Below are positions 1 through 7,221 of a stretch of DNA of 23,678 nt, in pieces. This DNA comes from DASWHR01 sp036398095. GTDB lineage: Bacteria; Actinomycetota; AC-67. The notes under the pieces were generated by a model, which searched no databases, was not told where the DNA came from, and saw nothing but the letters and a program-made list of their open reading frames with translations. Both the position numbers and the translations under genes were made by a program. How positions within the stretch are numbered: position 1 is the first letter of the stretch; each line of letters opens with the position of its first letter. Location of the stretch: NCBI GenBank assembly GCA_036398095.1, contig DASWHR010000005.1:1-23678 (forward strand). Direction: 5' to 3'.

Positions 1-257
1 TGCACGCGCCCGGGATGCGAACCGCTCGTCGATCCCGCGACCGTCAAGGATCCGATGTCTTCCGGCGATCCTCCGCGCACGCTGATCTGGGTGCTCGGAG
101 ACGCCACCTTCGATCCCGGCGACGGAAAGATCCGCACCGACGACGGCTTAGACGATGCGCGCGTGGTGCAGCCGGCGGTGACGAGCACCAGCGCGACGGC
201 AGCAGCGGCGCTGCGGACGAACAACCTGCCCCTGAATGGTGCGACCCTGGATGTCAT
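1..257 (-). CDS. Lipoprotein, arylsulfotransferase-like N-terminus (3' end cut by window edge)
   Basis: The reading frame starts at an ATG on the minus strand and stays open to the left edge, giving 85 residues. Residues 1-30 form a lipoprotein signal: a basic stretch, the hydrophobic run AAAAVALVLV, then the lipobox VTAGC with the lipidated Cys at about residue 30. After a short Ser/Thr linker comes a segment with FPSPGSKVASPSTQISVRG and GSTSGSHPGR. From memory this resembles the N-terminal Ig-like region of actinobacterial arylsulfotransferase (ASST) family proteins. The catalytic propeller would lie outside the window, so the function is tentative. The gene lies 61 bp downstream of the subtilase on the same strand and may share its transcript. 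No clear Shine-Dalgarno precedes the ATG. Plus-strand frames across the same bases are Arg-rich shadows. Confidence 0.7.
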   Translation of the reverse strand, partial: MTSRVAPFRGRLFVRSAAAAVALVLVTAGCTTRASSKPSSVRIFPSPGSKVASPSTQISVRGGSPEDIGSLTVAGSTSGSHPGRV

Positions 258-318
258 GGATGCAAACCGTACTAAACCCGACGTCCAAATGTTGAATGCA
301 CCCGCATCCTGGACGCCT

Positions 319-1794
319 CTACGCGGCGTAGGAGGCGTAGATGCTTTCGCCTCGGTACATGAGGCTGCCGCGAGACGAAGCGGACCAGAGGTAATAGTCG
401 GCGCCCGCCGCGACGCCCCATCCCACCGCGAGCACCGTGTAGGTCGCTCGCACGGGGCTCTGGAACGCCACCCATTCCCATGACCCGGCCGGCGCGGTGG
501 ACTGCGTGAAGACGCGTGTCCCCTCGAGCCGGTTCCCCGAGAACACGTACAGGTCGATGTCGTCCGCGGCCCAAGTCACCGAGTACGTGTCCAGCGCCGC
601 GTAGAAGTAGTCGCCCGCCTCGAGCGTGATCTCGTATCGCTCCCCTTCGGCCAGCGCGGGGGTGCTGGTCCCGATCCGGTTCCCGCCGGAGACGGCCGGC
701 GCCACCGGAGTGTAGGTGCGACGTACCTTGTTCGACCAGGCGTCGCGCAACACGGCGCCTCCCTCGTCGACGTAGACACCGTTGGGGTCCGGGACCGGTC
801 GCACCGGCAGCCGTCCCTCGGCGGCAGAGGGCAAGACCTGATCGTAGAACTCGTTCCAGTCCAGAGCCCCGTACCCTTCGAACGGGGGTGGGATGGTCGT
901 GTCCCGCGCCGAGTACTTCAGGAGCCGCTCGATCCAGTCGGGCGTCGGCGATCCGCCGCGGTCGATCCGCGCCTGCATCGCCGCGGCCGCCATGCCCGCG
1001 ACCGTCGGCGCCGAAAAGCTGGTGCCTTCGTGATACTCGTAGCACGAGCGGTACCAGGCGCACGCGGTGTAGACGCCGTAGCGCGCGGTCACCTCGGGAT
1101 CGGTGGTCACGAGCAAGCCCTGCGTGCCGGACGCGCCGACGGAGAGCACATCGGTGGACGAGGCGAACGGGCTCGCCCATCCCGGATCGCCGGGGACGGT
1201 CCCGTAGTTGAGGTAGCCGTTGCCGTTGGCGACGACCACGAGCGCGCCGGCGCGGCGCGCGTGACGAAGCGCCGCGTAGACCTTGGCGTAGTCGGCGGCC
1301 GGCGTGGGCACCGACACGCCAAGGCTCATGTTGATCACGCGCGCGCCGATGACGTCCACGGCCCAGTAGATCGCCGCCGCGATATCTCCGTTCGATCCGA
1401 GCGCCTTCGCAACCGCCAGGGGATAGCCCGGCGCAAAGGCCGGCTCGGAATACCAATAGCCGTTCCCGCCGCCCACCGCCGTGGCCGCGGTCGCGGTTCC
1501 GTGCCCATAGTCGTCGTACGGTGTCGGCACGATCGGATCCCAGCGATCGTGAGGACCCGGATAGTGCGGGAACGCCCGGTCGCCGGTGAAGTCCCACCAG
1601 CCAACGATCTGGTCGTCGGTGACGTTGGGTCCTCGGTAGTCGAACATCTCATGCTGGGGGTAGATCCCGGTGTCGATCACCGCGACGATCACGTCCCGCG
1701 AAGGCGCGGGAAACGCGTCGTGCGACGCCGCGGCCGCGCCGGGAAGGGCGAGGGCCACGGCAAGCGCGGCGGTAAACAATCGAACCCGGTTCAT
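319..1794 (-). CDS. Secreted subtilase (S8 family serine protease) without inhibitor prodomain
   Basis: The 491-residue protein begins at an ATG preceded by an AGGGGG ribosome binding site. Residues 1-23 are a Sec signal peptide ending GAAAA. The catalytic triad is visible: Asp41 in VIDTGI, His98 in GHGTATA and Ser259 in GTSFSAP, with oxyanion-hole Asn190 in VVANGNG. The catalytic domain begins almost directly after the signal peptide, so the I9 propeptide that usually assists folding is missing. Residues from about 360 to the end are beta-rich (EGERYEITLEAGDYFYAA, DIDLYVFSGN) and resemble a PPC-type C-terminal domain. It is the third gene of a minus-strand series, 95 bp behind the ceramidase-like gene. 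It is probably an extracellular endopeptidase; its substrate cannot be told from sequence. Confidence 0.93.
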   Translation of the reverse strand: MNRVRLFTAALAVALALPGAAAASHDAFPAPSRDVIVAVIDTGIYPQHEMFDYRGPNVTDDQIVGWWDFTGDRAFPHYPGPHDRWDPIVPTPYDDYGHGTATAATAVGGGNGYWYSEPAFAPGYPLAVAKALGSNGDIAAAIYWAVDVIGARVINMSLGVSVPTPAADYAKVYAALRHARRAGALVVVANGNGYLNYGTVPGDPGWASPFASSTDVLSVGASGTQGLLVTTDPEVTARYGVYTACAWYRSCYEYHEGTSFSAPTVAGMAAAAMQARIDRGGSPTPDWIERLLKYSARDTTIPPPFEGYGALDWNEFYDQVLPSAAEGRLPVRPVPDPNGVYVDEGGAVLRDAWSNKVRRTYTPVAPAVSGGNRIGTSTPALAEGERYEITLEAGDYFYAALDTYSVTWAADDIDLYVFSGNRLEGTRVFTQSTAPAGSWEWVAFQSPVRATYTVLAVGWGVAAGADYYLWSASSRGSLMYRGESIYASYAA

Positions 1795-1889
1795 GCCAAC
1801 CCCCTGTCGAGACGCCGCCAGCTCGGCGCACGCCGCGAATGTTCGCCGCGATTGGGCGAAATCCTCTTTTCGTACCGTTCGCCGGCCGG

Positions 1890-4619
1890 TCACACGTTCA
1901 CGGAAGCGCCGTTTGTTTCTCCGAAGGCGTCGCGAACGTCGCCGGGACGGATCGTGGCCGTATCGCCGATCCCGAGCGCCGCGGCCGCCACCCATCGTCC
2001 ACCTTGAAGCGTGGCCGCAACGACCTCGTCGGGCCCGATCAGTCGGTCCACGAACACGACCGCCGACGCGACCGTCCCGCGCGCGGCCCACGGCCGGAAC
2101 GAGCAGGTCTTGCACAGCGTCTGGTTTCCGTCGTCGCCCACGTAGCGCAGCGGCGAGGCGTAAGTGCGCGGATACAGAATCGGATTCACGACGAAGGACA
2201 CGTCGCCGTTGATTTCGCGGCGCGCGTCGCTGAGCGTGATCCCTTCCCACGGCCCGATCAGGAACGAGCCGGATTCGATCAGGTAGGGCTGCGCAGCACC
2301 GCCCCCGCGGATCACGCCGTCCACGACGAAGCGATATTCGCCGTCGGGCGTCTGCCCGCCGGGCACGGCCGTCGCCGGGAACGCATCGAAAGCTTCGAAC
2401 GTCGCCGTCCACTCCCAAGAGCGGTTGCCGGTATAGGTCTCGGCAAGCGCGTCGACGCCGGCGGGGAAGGTGACCATCGTCTGGACCTCGCCGGTCTGAT
2501 CCGCGTAGGGAACCCATTGACCGCCGACGTTTCGCTCGACGCGCACGAGCGGATTGTCCACCGCGTTCGAGCCGCCGCGCCAGCGGAAGGTCGCGGCCTG
2601 GAATCGCGTCACGTCGCTCGGCTGCTGCAGCGGCGCGGCCGGGCCGGCGTCGTCGGGCAGCGCCGCGAGCCAGGCGTCGTAGGTCGCCGACGACACCGCG
2701 CCGAGCACCGCCGTGAACACGCGCTGGCGGTATTCGTCCGCGTCGGCATGCGCCTGCAGCGGCTCCGGCGCGAGCGCCGGCCCGCCCTTGAGCAGCCCGG
2801 CCAGCCGGACCATGCGCGTGACCATGTAGTCGGCCGTGTGCGGACCGTAGGCGGTCAGCGCCTTGCGGTACTCGTCGTAGATCATGTACTCACGGTAGCT
2901 CACCACATAGCCCTGATACTCGGCCGCATGTCCAACGCCGATCGGCAGCGTGTAGCCGCGGTCGGTGGAAAGCTCTTCCTTGGTGAAGTTTCCACGGATC
3001 CGGCTCGGGTCCGCAGGCTCGGTGTTGGACTCGACCGCGTTTTCGGCCGCATCCCATCCCTTCGCGTCGTTGTGGATCTGCGCGATCATGCGCGCATGCT
3101 TCGCGTCGCTGATGGTCTCCGAGCCTTCGAGCTTACGTCCGGCTTGGCAGGTCCAGGTCGTGTCGCCGTTCTGGGTACACGGATATTCGTATCCGTCGAA
3201 GATATTGCCTTCGACGTCGTCGGCCCGGCTCTCGAAGTTCAAGATCAGGTCCATCTGCGCCTCGCACGAGCACGAGGCCAGCACGACCTCGCCAAGGCGG
3301 AACGCCTGAAGGCGGAGCCGCTGGTTCTCCTGAACGGCAGCCCACGACGGCGCGTCGTAGTGCTCGGGGAGCGGGATGCCCATCGCTTTGAGCATCTCCC
3401 AGGTCTGGTCGTCCTGATCGGTGTCGCCCCGTCGCTCGCAATCGGGCAGGCCGAGGATCGGCGAGCCGGGATTGCCCTCGACGGCCGGCTCGGTCCGGCA
3501 GTTCGACACGCTCGCGTACGGGTGCGACACCGGACCGGGAACCCACGCCTCGGCTCCATCGACTACGAAATCGTTGCTCATCGGCACCAGCCCTTCGCCC
3601 CGGCCGATTTCGTCGTAGGCGCCGATGATCGAGTCGGCCAGGTAGCGCGCGCCGCGTTCGGTCTGCGCGTGACCCACGTGCGCCCATGCGCGCACAACGT
3701 CGTCGGGCAGGGTGTCGTTGTCGCCGAAATAAGGGCCTTCGGCGCTGCCGACGTCGCCCTGGCTCCACACCAGCGGCACGTCGCGATCGCGCAGGAGCAT
3801 CCGCTCGAGCGGCGCGAGATAGTCGGCCGTGATCAGGTCGTAGTCGTCGTTCGACTCGGGATGCTGGCCGAAGTTGGCGAGCACCGCGATCGGGTCGCCC
3901 GACCGCACGGCGTCGAAACGCAGCACACTGATGCCGAAGTCGGCGTGCAAGTCGGGGTAGCCGGCCGGCGTCCCGTCGTCGCCGACCGTCGCGCGGGCGA
4001 TGTTGCCCTTGTAGATGCGATGCTCGATCGTCGTCGCGCCCATGCGCGCGGGCTGCAAATCCGCCGCGGCGAGCTCGATCGCGGCGGCGAGGTTGCGGGC
4101 CTCCTGCTCGAAGGCGCGCAGGTCGAACGCGTCCTGGAACAGCCACGGTCCCCACGACGGCGAGTAGTAGAACGGCGACGAATGGTTGTGCGAGGCCATC
4201 AGCAGGATGTCCATGTAGCCGACGCCCGAGGTGCCACCGGCGAGAATCTGCGCCGCGCGGCGCGCGAGCGCGTCCGAGGCGAGGTAGTGGTCGGTCTTGA
4301 CGAACGCGACCCGACGCTGCGCCGCGCCCTCCACCACGATCGCGCGGATCGTCAGGCGCGACGCCACGCCGTAGGAGTGTCGCTGCGTCCACGAATGGTT
4401 GTACGGATCGACCTCGTCGCCTTGGACCGCGTGGGTCAGGTTGGGATCTTTCTCGGAGTACTGGCCCGACCCGGCGCCGACGCGCCAGGACGCGTCCACC
4501 TGCCCGTAGCCGGCGCGAACCGTGCCGGGGGCGACCGGCACCGGCGTCACCGCCGATGGGCGCGCGTGGCCGGGCAGTGCGGCGATCAGGAGCGCGAATG
4601 CGATGAGCGTGCGACGCAT
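1890..4619 (-). CDS. Secreted neutral/alkaline ceramidase-like amidohydrolase
   Basis: A 909-residue exported protein: signal peptide at residues 1-20, start fixed by GGAAGGGA upstream of the ATG. The N-terminal half carries the landmarks of the neutral/alkaline non-lysosomal ceramidase family: SHNHSSP at 143-149 in place of the family's THTHSGP, NFGQHPE with His253 matching the second zinc-binding His region, ITADYLAPLE at 263-272, and QGDVGSAEG near 287-295 at the position of the nucleophile loop. Known members cleave the amide bond of ceramides in a zinc-dependent way. It is longer than typical ceramidases because of a roughly 200-residue beta-rich C-terminal extension containing a CKTC motif. 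It starts 16 bp after the acylase gene, so the two are very probably co-transcribed. The true substrate may be another N-acyl lipid. Confidence 0.82.
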   Translation of the reverse strand: MRRTLIAFALLIAALPGHARPSAVTPVPVAPGTVRAGYGQVDASWRVGAGSGQYSEKDPNLTHAVQGDEVDPYNHSWTQRHSYGVASRLTIRAIVVEGAAQRRVAFVKTDHYLASDALARRAAQILAGGTSGVGYMDILLMASHNHSSPFYYSPSWGPWLFQDAFDLRAFEQEARNLAAAIELAAADLQPARMGATTIEHRIYKGNIARATVGDDGTPAGYPDLHADFGISVLRFDAVRSGDPIAVLANFGQHPESNDDYDLITADYLAPLERMLLRDRDVPLVWSQGDVGSAEGPYFGDNDTLPDDVVRAWAHVGHAQTERGARYLADSIIGAYDEIGRGEGLVPMSNDFVVDGAEAWVPGPVSHPYASVSNCRTEPAVEGNPGSPILGLPDCERRGDTDQDDQTWEMLKAMGIPLPEHYDAPSWAAVQENQRLRLQAFRLGEVVLASCSCEAQMDLILNFESRADDVEGNIFDGYEYPCTQNGDTTWTCQAGRKLEGSETISDAKHARMIAQIHNDAKGWDAAENAVESNTEPADPSRIRGNFTKEELSTDRGYTLPIGVGHAAEYQGYVVSYREYMIYDEYRKALTAYGPHTADYMVTRMVRLAGLLKGGPALAPEPLQAHADADEYRQRVFTAVLGAVSSATYDAWLAALPDDAGPAAPLQQPSDVTRFQAATFRWRGGSNAVDNPLVRVERNVGGQWVPYADQTGEVQTMVTFPAGVDALAETYTGNRSWEWTATFEAFDAFPATAVPGGQTPDGEYRFVVDGVIRGGGAAQPYLIESGSFLIGPWEGITLSDARREINGDVSFVVNPILYPRTYASPLRYVGDDGNQTLCKTCSFRPWAARGTVASAVVFVDRLIGPDEVVAATLQGGRWVAAAALGIGDTATIRPGDVRDAFGETNGASVNV

Positions 4620-4635
4620 CGTGAGATCCCTTCCG

Positions 4636-7134
4636 TTAGTCGACGAAATATTCGATGGCTTCGATCCACGATCCGCGATCCTGGAACCGGAACGATCCGC
4701 CCGGGCCGAGTCCTTGCTTCTCGAGGCCTGACTTGAACGACGGCATCAGCCAGGCCGCCATGTCGGTTCCGAATCGCGTCTCCAGCACGTCCAGCCGCGC
4801 GTCGAGCGTGTCCAGGATCGCCTCCGCGGCCGTCTTGCCGTTCAGATAGTCGCGGCTCTGCGGCAGCGCGGCCGACGGTCCTTGCAGCGCGCGCAGGAAC
4901 ATGTTGATCACCGGCGACGGATCGGTGCGGTGTCCGCCGCGTGTGAAGCCGCCGTGGCCGAGCGTGTACGGCGCGAAGATCGACCGGGCCGCCTGCTCGA
5001 CCCACTCGTGGAAGATCGTGTGGCCGGGCGTGTCGGCCGTGCCGTCGTTGTTCGCATCGAAGTGCCGGCCGTCCCAGGCGAGCACGTGATCAAGCGCCGC
5101 GGCCAGACGCGGGTCGCTCGTCGCGGCGCGGGCATCGGCGAGGAAGGGACGGAACGCGGTCACGGTCAAGTCGTAGTCGCCGCCGTTGACGTCGGGCGCG
5201 AACAGGCCCTGCGTGCCGCCGATCAGACCGTCGATGCCGGGAGCGGGAATCGCGCCGATCGGCGTCGCCCCGCCCAGCACGTCCGACAGCGCCGTCAAGC
5301 GGTTGGCGAGGCCCCACGGACGGTCGCTGTAATGCGGATCGCCGCTCGTCCATCCCGCCGACGGCTTCGAATTCCAGTTCGCGACCCATCCCTGCACGGG
5401 ATTGATCGTGTGCGGCATCTCCTCGTAGGTGAGCAGCCGCTCCCATTCGGCCGAGCCGTCGCCCGGATACGGCAAGCGCTCGTCGAAGGCGCGGGGCCGC
5501 GCCGGATACGAGCCGGGATGCCAGTAGGCGATGTTGCCGTCCGCGTCGGCGTAGGTCAGGTTCTCGTTCCAGGTGACCATGCGCATCGCGTCTTCGAATT
5601 CGGCCAGGTCCTCGGCGTACGGCCAGCGGAACATCGACTTGAGCGTGCCGATTTCGCCGTTCCAGATGCCGTAGCGCTGCGCGTAGGCGACGCCCCCGGC
5701 TTCGTCGATCGCCACGACCGGCCCGTGGACGGTGCGGCACAGCTCTTCGGTGTGGATGCCGGTCTGCTCGGGCGCCAGCGTGTTGCGAAGCTTGAAGATC
5801 TCGGTGCGGCATTCCATCTCGCGCGTGTCGCCGTTGTGGCGATAGCTGCGCGCGCCGCCCTCGAGCTGCTCGACGTACATGTCGATCGTGTCGCTCAACC
5901 CCGACGTCAAACCCCAGCCGTGATGCGCGGTGTAGCCGATGCCGACGGCCGGAAAGCCGGCGACGGTGATGCCCTTGGCGTCCAGGCGTCGATCGCCCTT
6001 GCCGCCGTGAACTTCGAACTCGACCAGCAAGCCGGGAACCGTGTAGCCGACCTGCGGACCGTTGAACAGGAACGCGTTGCCGTTGCTGCTGCGCGACGGA
6101 GAGACCGCCCACACGTTGCTGCCCGGTCGCGGCAGACCCAGTTCGGTGCGGAGCTTGTCGCGCAGCGCGCGCTCGGTTGCGAGCTGCGATGCGACCGCGG
6201 TAACGGATTCGGGAAGCGCGGCCGCCAGCGCGAGCGAGCGTTGCAGCGCGGCGGCCAGCGGCGCGCCGTGCGGGTACGACGGGAAAGTTCCCTCCGACGC
6301 CGGCACCGATGTCGGCGCCGCGGGATCGTTCATCCAGATCAGGTCGTTGAAGATCTTCTCGGCTTCGGTCGCGCCGTAGGTGTCGATCAAATCGCGCAGC
6401 AGCGCAGCGTTGCCGAGTTCCTGGCCGCCGTCGCTGGCGACGCTTCGCGCGATCAGCGCGCCGAGCGCGAACGAGTCGATCGGCGTCCACGGCTCGAGCG
6501 GCAATGCAAGCGCCGCGACCTCGGCCGGCATCTTGCGCGGATCGGCGTGCATCTCGGCGATGTACTGGTTGACGCCGCCGGCGAAGCTGACGAGCTGCTC
6601 TTGCTCCCATCCTTCCAGCGTCGCGAACTGCTGCGCATATTCGGCGGTGGTGTAGAAGTTGCGTCGCTGCTGGATGTCCATCTCGAGCCCGTCGGTTCCG
6701 GTCAGCTCGGCCAGCCGGCCGTGGGCGACCATGCGCAGCAGATGCATCTGCCACATCCGGTCTTCCGACAGCGCGTAGCCCACGCCGTACCAGGCATCGG
6801 CGATCGAGTCGCCCCAGACGGCGGGAACCCCGAACGAGTCGCGGTAGATCTTGACGCCGGGACGCGGGATCGAAGGCGTGCCGCCGCGGAAGAACTCGCC
6901 GGGCTTGTACTTGTGGCCGGTGTAGGGAGCCAGCCCGTCGGTCAGGTGCGGACCGAAGGTCTCGGTGCCTGCGGTCGTCTGCGCGAAGTCGAGCAGGCTG
7001 ACGTGCCCCGACTGGCCGGGCGTGTTGATCGTGGCCGCGCGAAAGCCGCCGGGAACCGCCGGCGGCGATCCGGAGGCGAGCGTCGGGAAGGCGAGCGAGA
7101 CCGCGGCGAGCACAGCGAAAATCCTTGATTTCAT
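4636..7134 (-). CDS. Penicillin acylase family Ntn-hydrolase (N-acyl amide hydrolase)
   Basis: An 832-residue secreted precursor, with a signal peptide ending near residue 22 (TLASGS) and a GGGAG site upstream of the ATG. The alpha-chain signature GVPAVWGDSIADAWYGVGYA is followed by EDRMWQM. The self-processing site is clear: Gly338 then Ser339 in GSNVWAVSPSRSSNG, so Ser339 should become the N-terminal nucleophile of the beta subunit, with NGPQVGY after it. These features define the S45 family, which includes penicillin, cephalosporin, aculeacin and acyl-homoserine-lactone acylases. Extracellular location is expected. The downstream neighbour is a ceramidase-like enzyme, also an N-acyl amide hydrolase. 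Which acyl amide is cut (signal molecule, lipid or antibiotic) cannot be decided by sequence inspection alone. Confidence 0.93.
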   Translation of the reverse strand: MKSRIFAVLAAVSLAFPTLASGSPPAVPGGFRAATINTPGQSGHVSLLDFAQTTAGTETFGPHLTDGLAPYTGHKYKPGEFFRGGTPSIPRPGVKIYRDSFGVPAVWGDSIADAWYGVGYALSEDRMWQMHLLRMVAHGRLAELTGTDGLEMDIQQRRNFYTTAEYAQQFATLEGWEQEQLVSFAGGVNQYIAEMHADPRKMPAEVAALALPLEPWTPIDSFALGALIARSVASDGGQELGNAALLRDLIDTYGATEAEKIFNDLIWMNDPAAPTSVPASEGTFPSYPHGAPLAAALQRSLALAAALPESVTAVASQLATERALRDKLRTELGLPRPGSNVWAVSPSRSSNGNAFLFNGPQVGYTVPGLLVEFEVHGGKGDRRLDAKGITVAGFPAVGIGYTAHHGWGLTSGLSDTIDMYVEQLEGGARSYRHNGDTREMECRTEIFKLRNTLAPEQTGIHTEELCRTVHGPVVAIDEAGGVAYAQRYGIWNGEIGTLKSMFRWPYAEDLAEFEDAMRMVTWNENLTYADADGNIAYWHPGSYPARPRAFDERLPYPGDGSAEWERLLTYEEMPHTINPVQGWVANWNSKPSAGWTSGDPHYSDRPWGLANRLTALSDVLGGATPIGAIPAPGIDGLIGGTQGLFAPDVNGGDYDLTVTAFRPFLADARAATSDPRLAAALDHVLAWDGRHFDANNDGTADTPGHTIFHEWVEQAARSIFAPYTLGHGGFTRGGHRTDPSPVINMFLRALQGPSAALPQSRDYLNGKTAAEAILDTLDARLDVLETRFGTDMAAWLMPSFKSGLEKQGLGPGGSFRFQDRGSWIEAIEYFVD

Positions 7135-7201
7135 GACGACGACTCCCGGTCGTAAGGGGCTGCTTTGTATGGTTTGAAGACGAATTCGACCCGATCCGGG
7201 C

Positions 7202-7221
7202 GATCCCCTGCCACCGGGATC
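7202..7221 (-). terminator. Inverted repeat at the end of the propeller gene, possible terminator
   Basis: GATCCC and GGGATC form a perfect 6-bp stem around an 8-base loop. It starts at the last base of the propeller gene's stop codon and precedes the acylase gene by about 67 bp. There is no U tract, as is common for actinobacterial hairpins. A 6-bp stem can arise by chance in this GC-rich DNA, so the call is weak. Confidence 0.28.

Noticed and set aside
1..483. Plus-strand partial gene entering from the left edge
   Set aside because: It would overlap the subtilase by 165 bp. The minus strand of 1-257 gives a clear lipoprotein signal peptide instead.
1839..4736. 965-codon open frame on the plus strand opposite the ceramidase-like gene
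   Set aside because: Arg/Val/His-rich composition without domain motifs. It mirrors the codon bias of the real minus-strand gene, which has signal peptide, motifs and ribosome binding site.
4882..7128. 748-codon plus-strand open frame opposite the acylase
   Set aside because: Same kind of antisense shadow. The minus strand carries the complete Ntn-hydrolase signature.
4636..7134. Calling the acylase a quorum-quenching AHL acylase or penicillin G acylase
   Set aside because: The family signature is clear, but residues that set substrate choice cannot be judged without alignment and structure.
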